A stretch of DNA of 64,000 nucleotides, taken from positions 124,001 through 188,000 of the forward strand of contig NZ_JNYJ01000038.1 of NCBI RefSeq assembly GCF_000716715.1, read 5' to 3'. A model generated the notes under the pieces. That model saw only the letters and a program-made list of their open reading frames with translations. It was not told where the DNA came from and ran no database searches. This document shows, piece after piece, positions 1-7,497 of this stretch; position 1 is the stretch's first letter, and each line of letters starts with the position of its first letter. The stretch comes from Dactylosporangium aurantiacum (GTDB lineage: Bacteria > Actinomycetota > Actinomycetes > Mycobacteriales > Micromonosporaceae). The translations under genes and the position numbers were made by a program.

Positions 1-73
1 CTGCGGCGCCGGCCTGAACTGCGCCCTGAGCTCATGATTCGCAGCCCTCCGCTGCGCTGCGGCACGCTCATGC
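1..73 (-). repeat. Dispersed junction repeat, truncated copy
   Basis: On the minus strand, 71 down to 1 aligns with 37896 down to 37826; I count 59 identical bases of 71. It begins in the TCAT at 68-71, which is the ATGA overlap between the stop of the permease gene and a new ATG. The frame opened there reads MSVPQRSGGLRIMSSGRSS and resembles the frame MSGPQRSEEPRIIGSGWSS of the other copy (16 of 23 residues identical through the following Arg run). The element runs off the window edge, so the gene downstream of it is unseen. Confidence 0.75.
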
Positions 74-748
74 CTTCCTCCTCGTCCACGGCGTGAGGGC
101 CCGGGTCAGCGCGACCAGCAGCAGGTCCAGCACCAGGGCGAGCAGCACGCAGATGAGCGCGGCGGTGGCGATCTGCGCCTTGTAGAAGTTGTTGCGGAAA
201 CCGCTGAGGATCAGCGCGCCGAGCCCGCCCTGCGAGCCGACGGCCGCGCCGACAGTGACCAACGCCACTGTGGAGACCGTCGCCAGCCGCAGCCCGGTGA
301 GGATCGCGGGCAGGGCGAGCGGCAGCTCGACGCGCAGCAGCCGGGCGCCCCGGCCGTAGCCCATCGCGGTGGCGGCTTCCCGCACGTCGCCGGGCACCTG
401 CTGCAGTCCGGTGAGCGCGTTGCGGATGATGACGATCAGCGCGTACAGCACCAACGCCACGACGACCGGGGTGCGGCCGGTGCCCAGGAACGGGGCCAGG
501 AAGGCCAGCAGCGCCAGGGACGGAATCGTGTAAAGCACGCTGGCTGATGTCAGAATCGGCGTGGCGAGCGGGCGCACCCAGTACGCCAGCACCGCCAGCG
601 GCACCGCGATGGCCACCGCGATCGCGACCGACCACACGGTGATGGCCACGTGATCGAGCAGCGCGTCCCGGATCGTGTCGGCGTTGTCCCGGACATAGCT
701 CCAGGAGAACCAGGGGTTGCCCGCCTCACCGCGAGCCAGGAAGGACAT
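68..748 (-). CDS. OpuCB-like ABC transporter permease
   Basis: Integral membrane subunit of a glycine betaine/carnitine/choline-type ABC importer, 226 residues. A short N-terminal segment containing NPWFSWSYV, typical of actinobacterial members, precedes about five or six hydrophobic helices. The cytoplasmic coupling loop (EAA motif) is visible as EAATAMGYG followed by LPLALPAI near residues 125-150. The ATG at 748 has no obvious Shine-Dalgarno; a TACGGT hexamer ends 6 nt before it, which suggests a leaderless transcript. The matching ATPase gene starts at 751 on the opposite strand, so this transporter is split between divergent transcripts. The stop overlaps a further ATG at 71, implying that more operon members lie to the left. 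Confidence 0.9.
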   Translation of the reverse strand: MSFLARGEAGNPWFSWSYVRDNADTIRDALLDHVAITVWSVAIAVAIAVPLAVLAYWVRPLATPILTSASVLYTIPSLALLAFLAPFLGTGRTPVVVALVLYALIVIIRNALTGLQQVPGDVREAATAMGYGRGARLLRVELPLALPAILTGLRLATVSTVALVTVGAAVGSQGGLGALILSGFRNNFYKAQIATAALICVLLALVLDLLLVALTRALTPWTRRKA

Positions 749-750
749 GC

Positions 751-1743
751 GTGGACCGTACCGCGAAGGCCGACGGCGCGCCGATCATGCTCGATCGGCT
801 CGGCAAGACGTACCCGAACAAGACCACGGCGGTCGACGAGCTGACGCTGGATGTCGCCGGCGGCGACGTGACCGTGCTCATCGGCCCGTCCGGGTGCGGC
901 AAGTCGACCGTGCTCCGGATGGTCAACCGGCTCATCGAGCCGACCAGGGGCCGGGTGCTGGTCGACGGCGAGGACGTGACGAAGGTCGATCCGGTGCGGC
1001 TGCGGCGGACCATCGGCTACGTGATCCAGAACGTCGGGCTCTTCCCGCACCAGACGGTCCGGGCCAACGTCGGCACCGTGCCGCGGATGCTCGGCTGGGA
1101 CAAGGCCCGCATCGCCGGGCGCACCGACGAGCTGCTCGATCTGGTCGGGCTGGAGCCGGGGCGGTATGCGGCCCGCTACCCGCACGAGCTGTCCGGCGGG
1201 CAGCGGCAGCGGGTCGGCTTCGCCCGCGCGCTCGCCGCGGACCCGGTGGTGCTGCTGATGGACGAGCCGTTCTCGGCGGTCGACCCGATCAACCGGGGGC
1301 GGCTGCAGGACGAGTTCCTCCGGCTGCGCCAGAGCGTGCGCAAGACGACGATCCTGGTCACGCACGACCTGCAGGAGGCGATCAAGCTCGGCGACCGGAT
1401 CGCGGTGCTGTCCGACCACGCCCGCCTGGAGCAGTACGCGACGCCCGCGGAGCTGCTGGCGAACCCGGCGAACGCCTTCGTCGAGCAGTTCATCGGCGAG
1501 GACCGCGGCATCATGCGCCTGTCGGTGACCCCGATCCCCCGCGACCGCCTGCAGCCCCTCCACGGCGCCCCCGGTGACCTGCCCACGGTGCCCGCCGGCG
1601 GGACCCTGCGCGTCGCCTTCGGCGCGATGCTGGCCGCGGGGGCGGCCGCGGCGGTGGTCCGCGACGGCGACGAGCCGATCGGCGTGTTGTCCGCCGCCGA
1701 TGTACAGGCAGCGCTCGCCGACGTCGACGCCGCACCGCGCTGA
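751..1743 (+). CDS. OpuCA-like ABC transporter ATP-binding protein
   Basis: ATPase subunit expected to energise the divergent permease, 330 residues. Walker A GPSGCGKST lies near residues 45-53, the ABC signature is LSGGQRQRV, Walker B is LLMDEPFSAVDP and the switch His is in LVTHDL. The tail beyond about residue 235 ends in GVLSAADVQ, which recalls a single degenerate CBS-like unit as in OpuCA. GTG at 751 is preferred because AGGAAGGA at 738-745 is well placed; it lies inside the permease coding region. An in-frame ATG at 787 is an alternative start. Substrate is inferred from family only; no substrate-binding protein lies in the window. Confidence 0.9.
   Translation: MDRTAKADGAPIMLDRLGKTYPNKTTAVDELTLDVAGGDVTVLIGPSGCGKSTVLRMVNRLIEPTRGRVLVDGEDVTKVDPVRLRRTIGYVIQNVGLFPHQTVRANVGTVPRMLGWDKARIAGRTDELLDLVGLEPGRYAARYPHELSGGQRQRVGFARALAADPVVLLMDEPFSAVDPINRGRLQDEFLRLRQSVRKTTILVTHDLQEAIKLGDRIAVLSDHARLEQYATPAELLANPANAFVEQFIGEDRGIMRLSVTPIPRDRLQPLHGAPGDLPTVPAGGTLRVAFGAMLAAGAAAAVVRDGDEPIGVLSAADVQAALADVDAAPR
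755..760 (-). promoter_or_regulatory. Candidate -10 element (TACGGT), leaderless permease
   Basis: On the minus strand TACGGT is followed by 6 nt and then the ATG of the permease, so the hexamer would occupy -12 to -7 if transcription starts at the A of ATG. It matches the actinobacterial TANNNT pattern. No Shine-Dalgarno is present. No convincing -35 was identified. Confidence 0.35.
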
Positions 1744-1750
1744 ACAGCGC

Positions 1751-1786
1751 GAAGACCGGCGACGGGGGTGTCCGTCGCCGGTCTTC
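1751..1786. terminator. Bidirectional hairpin terminator
   Basis: Perfect 15-bp inverted repeat GAAGACCGGCGACGG / CCGTCGCCGGTCTTC with a 6-nt loop, lying 7 nt after the ATPase stop and 11 nt from the stop of the convergent gene at 1798. There is no long T tract, as is common in high-G+C actinobacteria. Confidence 0.85.
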
Positions 1787-1797
1787 TGGTCAGCGCG

Positions 1798-2271
1798 TCA
1801 GGGCCGGCGGCCCGCCATGGAGGCCAGGCCGATGATCCAGCCGACGATGAGGCCGTATCCGGCGCCACCGGCGGCGTTGACGACCGCGCTGCTGATCGAG
1901 GCGTCGGCCAGCAGGAACGCGGTGATGAGGGCGGCCAGTGCGGCCGCGAAGATGTAGGCGGCCCAACCGGTCAGGATCGCCGAGATGGTGCCGCGCGCGC
2001 TGGCGAGCTGCGCGCCGACGAGCAGCGTGATGAAGACCGCGGTGAACAGGACCAGCAGGATCGCCTTCAGATCGGCGGCCAGCAGGTCACGCACGGACTG
2101 GTCGGTGTCGAAGTTCCAGGCCGGCCACGCGAGGGTCTCCAGGAACAGACCGCGGTTGCCCGAGTTGACCCAGTCGACGTACCAGGGGCTGCCGAAGATC
2201 AGCACCAGTAGGAACGCCACCAGGGTGCCCGCGCTTGTCGCGGTGCGGTAGCGCGAACGAGTGATTGCCAT
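1798..2271 (-). CDS. Four-helix membrane protein, unknown function
   Basis: 157 residues with hydrophobic segments at roughly 14-30, 68-90, 96-120 and 132-152. The loop between the first two is aromatic-rich (WYVDW, WPAWNF) and probably faces outside. No catalytic motif is recognised. It is transcribed alone: a strong shared terminator lies downstream and an A/T-richer stretch (about 2290-2312) upstream may hold its promoter. Short GGGG upstream of the ATG at 2271 is the only ribosome-binding candidate. Confidence 0.75.
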   Translation of the reverse strand: MAITRSRYRTATSAGTLVAFLLVLIFGSPWYVDWVNSGNRGLFLETLAWPAWNFDTDQSVRDLLAADLKAILLVLFTAVFITLLVGAQLASARGTISAILTGWAAYIFAAALAALITAFLLADASISSAVVNAAGGAGYGLIVGWIIGLASMAGRRP

Positions 2272-2319
2272 GCCCCGGATTAGTCCCGGGAAACAAAATT
2301 CGTAAACAGATACCCGTAG

Positions 2320-2607
2320 TTACTTCGATGGCGACATCAGGTAGTCGATGAAGGCGGCCCTGACCAGCGGCTCGGACTCGCCGTAGGTGTGGTCGGTGAC
2401 CTCGCGCCAGAGCGCGACGACGTCGTCGACGGTGGCGTCCAGGGAGCCGAGCCAGCCGTCCTGGGTCTCGTCGTTGCTGGACGTGACGTGCTTGAACAGG
2501 TCCCAGAAGAACTTCAGGTCGCGACGCTGCCGGGCGAGGCCGAAGGCGCGTTCGCGAAGTTCCTCGGTGGACAGCGCGTCAAGCTCCGCGAGGGTGGCGT
2601 CGGTCAT
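2320..2607 (-). CDS. Small conserved soluble protein, unknown function
   Basis: 95-residue, charged, mostly helical protein with no signal peptide or membrane segment. It begins with an acidic helix (TLAELDALSTEELRERAF) and contains WDLFKHV and LWREVTDHTYGE segments. I do not recognise a named family, but composition and codon use are those of a real actinobacterial gene, and it ends with TAA. It lies between two membrane-protein genes on the same strand and may be monocistronic. Confidence 0.7.
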   Translation of the reverse strand: MTDATLAELDALSTEELRERAFGLARQRRDLKFFWDLFKHVTSSNDETQDGWLGSLDATVDDVVALWREVTDHTYGESEPLVRAAFIDYLMSPSK

Positions 2608-2637
2608 GACCTCAGCTTAGCGAGCCGGGCGGCGCCG

Positions 2638-4023
2638 TCAGCGGCTGCTGCCCCACCGCTCCTCGACGCCCCAGTCCTCGTCGGTGGTGCGCGCCGGCAG
2701 CTGGCTCGTCCAGCCGCCGGTGCGCGAGGCGGACCAGCCGTTGTCGGGCTCGGCCTGGCTGGCGCCGTAGCCGCCGGTCGAGGCGGTGCTGGGGGTCCAG
2801 ACCTCCTCCTCGACCGCTTCCTCGGCGGCCGTCCGCGGCCGGCCGAACGTCTCGATCAGCCGGGTCACGACCAGCCCGATCGCGATCGCGCCGCCGGCCA
2901 CCGCGAGGGGGGAGATGTTCCACTGCTCGGCGGTGGAGTACCGGAACAGCACCGTCATCGCGGCGACCGCCAGGACGGTGCCGAGGACGCCGCCGCGGCG
3001 GCCGTAGGCGGAGGTCCCGCCGATGAGGGCGGCGCCGAGGGCGAGGGCGGTGGTGGACAGCCCGGCCGCGGCCATGCCGTTCTCGGTGGTGGCGATCTCG
3101 CGGACGTCGAGGGCGGTCAGCACCCCGGCGACCGAGGCGAGCAGGGCCGAGCCGGCGATCGCGAGGCCGGTGATGGTGGCCGCGCCCCCGCCGCGGCGGC
3201 GGGCCGGGTCGGCGACCGGGCGGAAGCGCCCGACGGCGCGGCGGACCGGCCGGATCAGGCCGACGGCGCTGCCGACGGCGCCGAGCGCGACGACCGCGAG
3301 CAGCCAGTACAGCGCATGGTCGTGCGGGTCGTAGGCGCCCTGGACGACCTTCTCCGCGTTCTGGTCGGCGATCCAGGCCATGAGCGCGAGCGCCACGCCG
3401 AGGCTCGCCGCCCAGCCGGGCACGTGGAAACCGACGACCAGCACCGCGATCACCACGCCGACGCCGAGCGCGACGAGGGCGGTGATGCCGGCGGTCATCG
3501 CCAGGCCGCGGTCGGAGTTGTCGGCGAAGAACAGGGCCGACGCGTACGCGATCGGGCCGATCGCCAGGTTGGCCGCGCCGGCACGCAGGGTGAGCCCCAT
3601 GGCGATCGCCACGAGCCCCAGCTCGGCGCCGGCGAGCAGCAGCGACTCGAGCTCGGCGCCGCGCAGCGCCTCCGGCCGGGCGTCGCGCAGCAGGAACAGC
3701 AGCGACGCGGTGGCCAGCAGGAGCACCATCTCCCACAGCACGTGCACCGCCAGCCGGTCGCGGCCGGGCTCGCCGTGCTCGGGGTCGTCGAAGACGTCGT
3801 CGAGCTGCGCCGCGCTGGGCGTGGCGCGCCGGGCGGCCAGGCCGAGCGTGCTCTCCGTCGGCGGGACGCTGTAGTCGGGGCTCGCCGAGTACGACCCGGG
3901 CGTGTAGACCGACTGGTTGGAGACGCCGAGCGTCGGTGCGTCCTCGGGCACGCCGCCCGAACGGAAGTCGGGTTCCTCACGGAACCCGGGCTCACCGCGG
4001 AACCGCGAGTCGTCGTACGCCAT
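2638..4023 (-). CDS. RbsC-like (BPD_transp_2-type) membrane protein, no ABC partner
   Basis: 461 residues: a hydrophilic Ser/Pro-rich N-terminus of about 100 residues, then 8-10 hydrophobic segments, then an acidic Gly/Ser/Trp-rich tail. The core recalls sugar or branched-chain ABC permeases: GLTLRAGAANLAIGPIAY resembles the start of that fold and GGTSAYGRRGGVLGTVL resembles the conserved GGTS loop. No ATPase or binding protein is adjacent, so it may be an orphan that acquired another role. ATG at 4023 is chosen over an upstream start because GGAGGC lies just before it and the protein start MAYDDSRF is sensible. It may correspond to the Pro/Ala-rich membrane protein Rv3604c of mycobacteria, which is also next to DUF3180 (inference). 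Confidence 0.75.
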   Translation of the reverse strand: MAYDDSRFRGEPGFREEPDFRSGGVPEDAPTLGVSNQSVYTPGSYSASPDYSVPPTESTLGLAARRATPSAAQLDDVFDDPEHGEPGRDRLAVHVLWEMVLLLATASLLFLLRDARPEALRGAELESLLLAGAELGLVAIAMGLTLRAGAANLAIGPIAYASALFFADNSDRGLAMTAGITALVALGVGVVIAVLVVGFHVPGWAASLGVALALMAWIADQNAEKVVQGAYDPHDHALYWLLAVVALGAVGSAVGLIRPVRRAVGRFRPVADPARRRGGGAATITGLAIAGSALLASVAGVLTALDVREIATTENGMAAAGLSTTALALGAALIGGTSAYGRRGGVLGTVLAVAAMTVLFRYSTAEQWNISPLAVAGGAIAIGLVVTRLIETFGRPRTAAEEAVEEEVWTPSTASTGGYGASQAEPDNGWSASRTGGWTSQLPARTTDEDWGVEERWGSSR

Positions 4024-4132
4024 CGCGCGCGCCTCCTGCCAGCCGACGACCGGTACGGGTCGCACAGTAACCGCGGATTGTGACGCGCGACAGTCTTTGG
4101 GCGAGGAAGACGACAGTGTTTGTTCCAGAACC

Positions 4133-4705
4133 CTATCGATCGAGGCTTTCGTCCTCTGAGCGTTCCCCCTCCTGGCGCCCGTCCAGGCGGCCCTGCCTGG
4201 GAAGATCCTTGTCCCGCGGGCTGGGTGGCACCCGGCAGGCCCGCTCGAGCCAGAGCGCGGCCGCGAGCAGGACGATCGATCCCGCGACGCCGAGCAGGGC
4301 CTGCGGCAGGTTCTCCGAGACCTTGGCCAGCACGCCGCGCTGGGTCAGCAGCCAGGACGACATGCCCAGGTAGAGGCCGCCGAACAGGGCCGCGACCAGC
4401 GCGGACGCCTTACCGAGGACGGCATACCGGGCGACCACCAGCGGCTGCAGCGGGCCGGCGCCCTCCTTGCGCAGGATCCGGTTGCGGGTCGAGTACGCCT
4501 CGAAGCCCTCGAAGATCGCCAGCCCGATCAGGGTGAGCGGCGGCAGCCAGGGCAGCGTCGGCAGGCTGTTCCACAGGCTGCTGATGCCGATCCAGGCCAG
4601 CGCGGTGGTCGCGAGCGCGGCGATGACGAGGGTGGCCGGCCGGGTCGGCTCCATCCGGCCCTTGGGCCCGGTCGCGTTCGGTTCGTCGGGTGACGGCGTG
4701 GCCAT
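4133..4705 (-). CDS. DUF3180-family membrane protein
   Basis: 190 residues with four hydrophobic helices at about 24-42, 50-68, 95-115 and 135-153, and a highly charged C-terminal tail rich in Arg, Asp and Glu. Position immediately downstream of folK on the same strand matches the DUF3180 gene of mycobacteria (Rv3605c). Function is unknown. The 15-nt gap to folK suggests co-transcription with folP-folB-folK. Confidence 0.85.
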   Translation of the reverse strand: MATPSPDEPNATGPKGRMEPTRPATLVIAALATTALAWIGISSLWNSLPTLPWLPPLTLIGLAIFEGFEAYSTRNRILRKEGAGPLQPLVVARYAVLGKASALVAALFGGLYLGMSSWLLTQRGVLAKVSENLPQALLGVAGSIVLLAAALWLERACRVPPSPRDKDLPRQGRLDGRQEGERSEDESLDR

Positions 4706-4720
4706 CGGCTCGGCTCCAGA

Positions 4721-5242
4721 TCACGAATCGAGGTGGATGTCTTCCCGCGGGCGCAGGTCGGCGAGGTCGGCGGCCACCGGGGCGGCCCGGACCAGGTCGT
4801 AGAGCCATCCGTGACCCGGCAGCTGCCCGTAGGGCTGGATGTCGAGCCACGGCCGGAGCACGAACGCCCGCAGATGTGCCCGCGGGTGGGGCAGGGTCAG
4901 CTCCGGGTCGTCGGTGGTGACCGGCCGGTCGTCGTCGCCCCATACGGCGATGACGTCTACGTCAAGCGTACGCGGACCGAAGCGGCGCGCCGGGTCCCGG
5001 ACGCGGCCCGCCGCGCCCTCCAATTGGTGGGCCCGGTCGAGCCAGTCGCGAGGGCCCGCCGCCGGGTCGACGGCGAGCAGCACCGCGTTGAGGTAGTGCG
5101 GCTGGTCGGGATCGCCCCACGGGGGTGTCTCGTACACCCCGGAGACGGCAACCACCACGTCGCCGAGGCCGGCCACCGCGCCGCGCAGGTTGGCCTCGCG
5201 GTCGTCGAGGTTGCTGCCGAGGGACAGCACGGCCCTGGTCAT
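4721..5242 (-). CDS. folK: 2-amino-4-hydroxy-6-hydroxymethyldihydropteridine pyrophosphokinase
   Basis: HPPK transfers pyrophosphate from ATP to 6-hydroxymethyl-dihydropterin, the step before dihydropteroate synthase. The 173-residue protein starts with the family hallmark LSLGSNLGD-like block (AVLSLGSNLDDREANL) and contains VYETPPWGDPDQPHYLNAV and the catalytic FGPRTLDVDVI and LPHPRAHLRAFVL motifs. ATG at 5242 overlaps the folB stop as ATGA, arguing for translational coupling and against a longer upstream start. Confidence 0.96.
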   Translation of the reverse strand: MTRAVLSLGSNLDDREANLRGAVAGLGDVVVAVSGVYETPPWGDPDQPHYLNAVLLAVDPAAGPRDWLDRAHQLEGAAGRVRDPARRFGPRTLDVDVIAVWGDDDRPVTTDDPELTLPHPRAHLRAFVLRPWLDIQPYGQLPGHGWLYDLVRAAPVAADLADLRPREDIHLDS

Positions 5243-5628
5243 GCCCGCTGCCGGCGGATGGTGACGGCGACGTCGGCGAACTCGTGCGGGATCGGGGCCT
5301 GCGGCTTGTGGACGGTCACGGTGGCGGCTCGTACCCGCGGATCCGCCAGGCACACGCCGGCGAGGCGGTGCGCGAGGGTCTCGATGAGGTTGACCGGCTC
5401 GCCCGCGACCACCTCGGCGAGGCTGCCGGCCAGCTCGCCGTAGTGCACGGTGTCGGTGACGTCGTCGGACGCCGCGGCCGGGGCGAGGTCGAGCTCCAGG
5501 ACCACATCGATCACGAAGTCCTGCCCGTCGCGGCGCTCGAAGTCGAACACGCCGTGGTTGCCGCGGACCCGCAGCCCGGTCAGGGTGATCCGGTCGAGCG
5601 CCATGTCACCGTCCGTCGTCGCTGTCAT
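5239..5628 (-). CDS. folB: Dihydroneopterin aldolase
   Basis: Converts 7,8-dihydroneopterin to 6-hydroxymethyl-dihydropterin and glycolaldehyde. DRITLTGLRVRGNHGVFDFE is the family N-terminus with the conserved active-site region, followed by NLIETLAHRLA and the C-terminal VHKPQAPIPHEFADVAV. ATG at 5628 (129 residues, MTATTDGDMALD) is chosen because it overlaps the folP stop as ATGA and has AGGCGG upstream; ATG at 5604 gives a 121-residue form closer to the usual family length and remains possible. Confidence 0.95.
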   Translation of the reverse strand: MTATTDGDMALDRITLTGLRVRGNHGVFDFERRDGQDFVIDVVLELDLAPAAASDDVTDTVHYGELAGSLAEVVAGEPVNLIETLAHRLAGVCLADPRVRAATVTVHKPQAPIPHEFADVAVTIRRQRA

Positions 5629-6473
5629 CGAGCCGCCTGTACGGCCTGCCACACCTTGATCGCGTCCACGTTGCCACGGACCTCGTGGACCCGCACGCCC
5701 CACGCGCCCGCGGCGACGGAGAGCACGGTCGTGGCGATCGTGGCCGCCTCCCGGTCCCCGGTCGGGCGCGGGGAGCCGTCGGCGGCCTCCAGCAGCCGGC
5801 CCAGGTGCGACTTGCGGCTGGATCCGACGAGCACCGGGTAGCCGAGCGCGACGAGCTCCGGCAGGTGCGCGGCCAGCCGCCAGGTGTGCTCGGCCTTCTT
5901 CGCGAACCCCAGCCCCGGGTCGAGAATCAGCCGTTCGGGTGCCACACCGGCGGCGACGGCCTCGTCGACCCGCTCCAGCAATTCGGCACACACCTCTTTC
6001 ACGACATCGTCATAAACGGCCAAATCGGCCATTCTTCGCGAATGGCCGCGCCAATGCATGAGGACCCACGGGCAGCCGGCCTCGGCGACCACCCGGGCCA
6101 TGTCGGGGTCGGCCAGACCGCCGGACACGTCGTTGACCAGGGCGACGCCGGCCTCGACCGCCTCGGCGGCGACCGCCGCGCGGGTCGTGTCGATGCTCAT
6201 CGTGACCCCCGCCGCGGCCAGCTCGCGGATCACCGGCAGGACCCGGTCCAGCTCCGTGCGCGCGTCGACCCGGTCGGCACCCGGACGGGTGCTCTCGCCG
6301 CCGATGTCGATCACGTCGGCGCCCTCGCCGACCATCTGCATGGCGTGCTCGACGGCGGCACCGAGCCCGGCGTAGCGCCCCCCGTCGGAGAAGCTGTCGG
6401 GGGTCACGTTGAGCACCCCCATGACCACGGGGGAAGGACGGCGAAGGAGCGTCACCTGAATGAAGGTACTCAC
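5625..6473 (-). CDS. folP: Dihydropteroate synthase
   Basis: Condenses p-aminobenzoate with hydroxymethyl-dihydropterin pyrophosphate; target of sulfonamides. The TIM-barrel signature VMGVLNVTPDSFSDGGRY, the pterin-binding DIGGESTRPGA, SIDTTRAAVA, NDVSGG and LDPGLGFAKK segments are all present. GTG at 6473 is a reasonable start (282 residues); GTG 6533 and ATG 6524 are in-frame alternatives. First gene of folP-folB-folK-DUF3180, each pair overlapping or close. In mycobacteria folE is directly upstream; here about 11.9 kb of other genes separates folP from folE. Confidence 0.95.
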   Translation of the reverse strand: MSTFIQVTLLRRPSPVVMGVLNVTPDSFSDGGRYAGLGAAVEHAMQMVGEGADVIDIGGESTRPGADRVDARTELDRVLPVIRELAAAGVTMSIDTTRAAVAAEAVEAGVALVNDVSGGLADPDMARVVAEAGCPWVLMHWRGHSRRMADLAVYDDVVKEVCAELLERVDEAVAAGVAPERLILDPGLGFAKKAEHTWRLAAHLPELVALGYPVLVGSSRKSHLGRLLEAADGSPRPTGDREAATIATTVLSVAAGAWGVRVHEVRGNVDAIKVWQAVQAAR

Positions 6474-6760
6474 CTTCGAACCGTCACCTGTCCCCCACCA
6501 GGGGTAACCGCTCGGGCGCCTCATCAGCAACACTGATCACGGACCGGTCAGCTTGTTGGAAAGAGGGCCGCAACGTACTCTCTGCAAGTGAACGTTATTC
6601 GGACCGTTAAACCCGACAATGGGCATTTAGCAGGGCAAACGCCCGGATAAGGTTCCGCTGGAGGGCGACACAGCAGCCGGGGTCGTATGACCGGGTCGTC
6701 TTATCAGCGAGGCTTAACGCGCGGCGTGCACCTCGCCCGTCGCGCCTCCGGGGAGGTCTG
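6474..6760. promoter_or_regulatory. Divergent intergenic region, folP versus type IV-like operon
   Basis: 287 nt that must hold the promoters of both the folP operon (minus) and the secretion-like operon (plus). No confident -35/-10 pair was found. The region around 6585-6720 is visibly less G+C-rich than its surroundings. GGGAGG at 6751-6756 is the ribosome-binding site of the pilin-like gene. No tRNA, attachment-site direct repeat or recombinase remnant is visible at this edge of the inserted block. Confidence 0.5.
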
Positions 6761-7075
6761 ATGATGTTGTTGGAGATCGGCCAGGCGCTGTGGGGGGAGA
6801 CGAGCCGCGTCGCGGACGCCATCGCTCTGGCCCCGTCGCCAAACCCCGAACCGAAGACGATCAACACCGACGGCATCCTGAACTTCTTCACGACCAAGAT
6901 CGTGCCGATCCTCCTCGCCGCACTCGGTGTCATCTTCATCGGCCGAGCCAGCAAGGGTGAGGTTTCCCGGGTGCTGACGAGCTCCGCCATCGCGATCATC
7001 GGGCTGGCCTTTGTGGCCGGTGCCGCGTCGCTGTTCTTCTTCGGCGACTCCCTCGTCAAACTGCTCTTCAACTAG
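6761..7075 (+). CDS. Pilin-like (VirB2/TrbC-type) small membrane protein
   Basis: 104 residues. A short N-terminal region ending near APSPNPEP is followed by two hydrophobic helices (about 42-63 and 74-103) joined by a short charged loop (GRASKGEVSR), the layout of VirB2-type pilins and of small T4SS membrane subunits. Sequence similarity to named pilins is not obvious, so the role rests on topology and on position as first gene before PrgI/VirB3-like and VirB4-like genes. ATG 6764, the second of two tandem ATGs, is 7 nt from GGGAGG and may be the true start. Confidence 0.55.
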   Translation: MMLLEIGQALWGETSRVADAIALAPSPNPEPKTINTDGILNFFTTKIVPILLAALGVIFIGRASKGEVSRVLTSSAIAIIGLAFVAGAASLFFFGDSLVKLLFN

Positions 7076-7122
7076 AGCTGCCGTGCCTTCCTGGCCTCAC
7101 TGCCGAGACGAGTGAACAAGAC

Positions 7123-7497
7123 ATGCGGCTGCGCACCGACGACGACATCTACCGGGCCCGCCTGGTCTACCTCGGGCCGCCCGGTTACACGCTGCCCATC
7201 CAGCTGCCGTATGCGCAGTATGGGGTGTTCGCGCTGCTGGTGCCGTTGTTCATGTTCATCCGCTACCTGATCACCCTGCAGGTCGACTACTTCCCCGCAT
7301 ACGAGATCGCCCTCGCGATCGTGGCGACGTCGCTGATCTTCCGCTACGTCGACCCCGACCGTCCCGCCCGGATGGTGGTCCGCACAGCCCTGACCGACTG
7401 GCGTCACACCCGGGAGCCGAGCCGCGAGCAGCGCGATGCCAAGCTCGTGGCCACCAGGGTGCGGATCCGCCCGGAACTCACCGGTGATCTCGCATGA
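7123..7497 (+). CDS. PrgI/VirB3-like membrane protein
   Basis: 124 residues with a polar N-terminus, a hydrophobic hairpin at about 28-70 and a basic C-terminus. Size, two-helix topology and place directly before a VirB4 ATPase match PrgI/VirB3 subunits of conjugative type IV secretion systems. Its TGA overlaps the ATG of the VirB4-like gene (ATGA at 7494-7497), so the two are translationally coupled. Motif-level proof is absent because the family is short and divergent. Confidence 0.6.
   Translation: MRLRTDDDIYRARLVYLGPPGYTLPIQLPYAQYGVFALLVPLFMFIRYLITLQVDYFPAYEIALAIVATSLIFRYVDPDRPARMVVRTALTDWRHTREPSREQRDAKLVATRVRIRPELTGDLA

Noticed and set aside
6585..6760. Cyclic di-AMP-type riboswitch before the wall-hydrolase operon
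   Set aside because: I could not align the conserved motifs of that class; only weak local hairpins are present.
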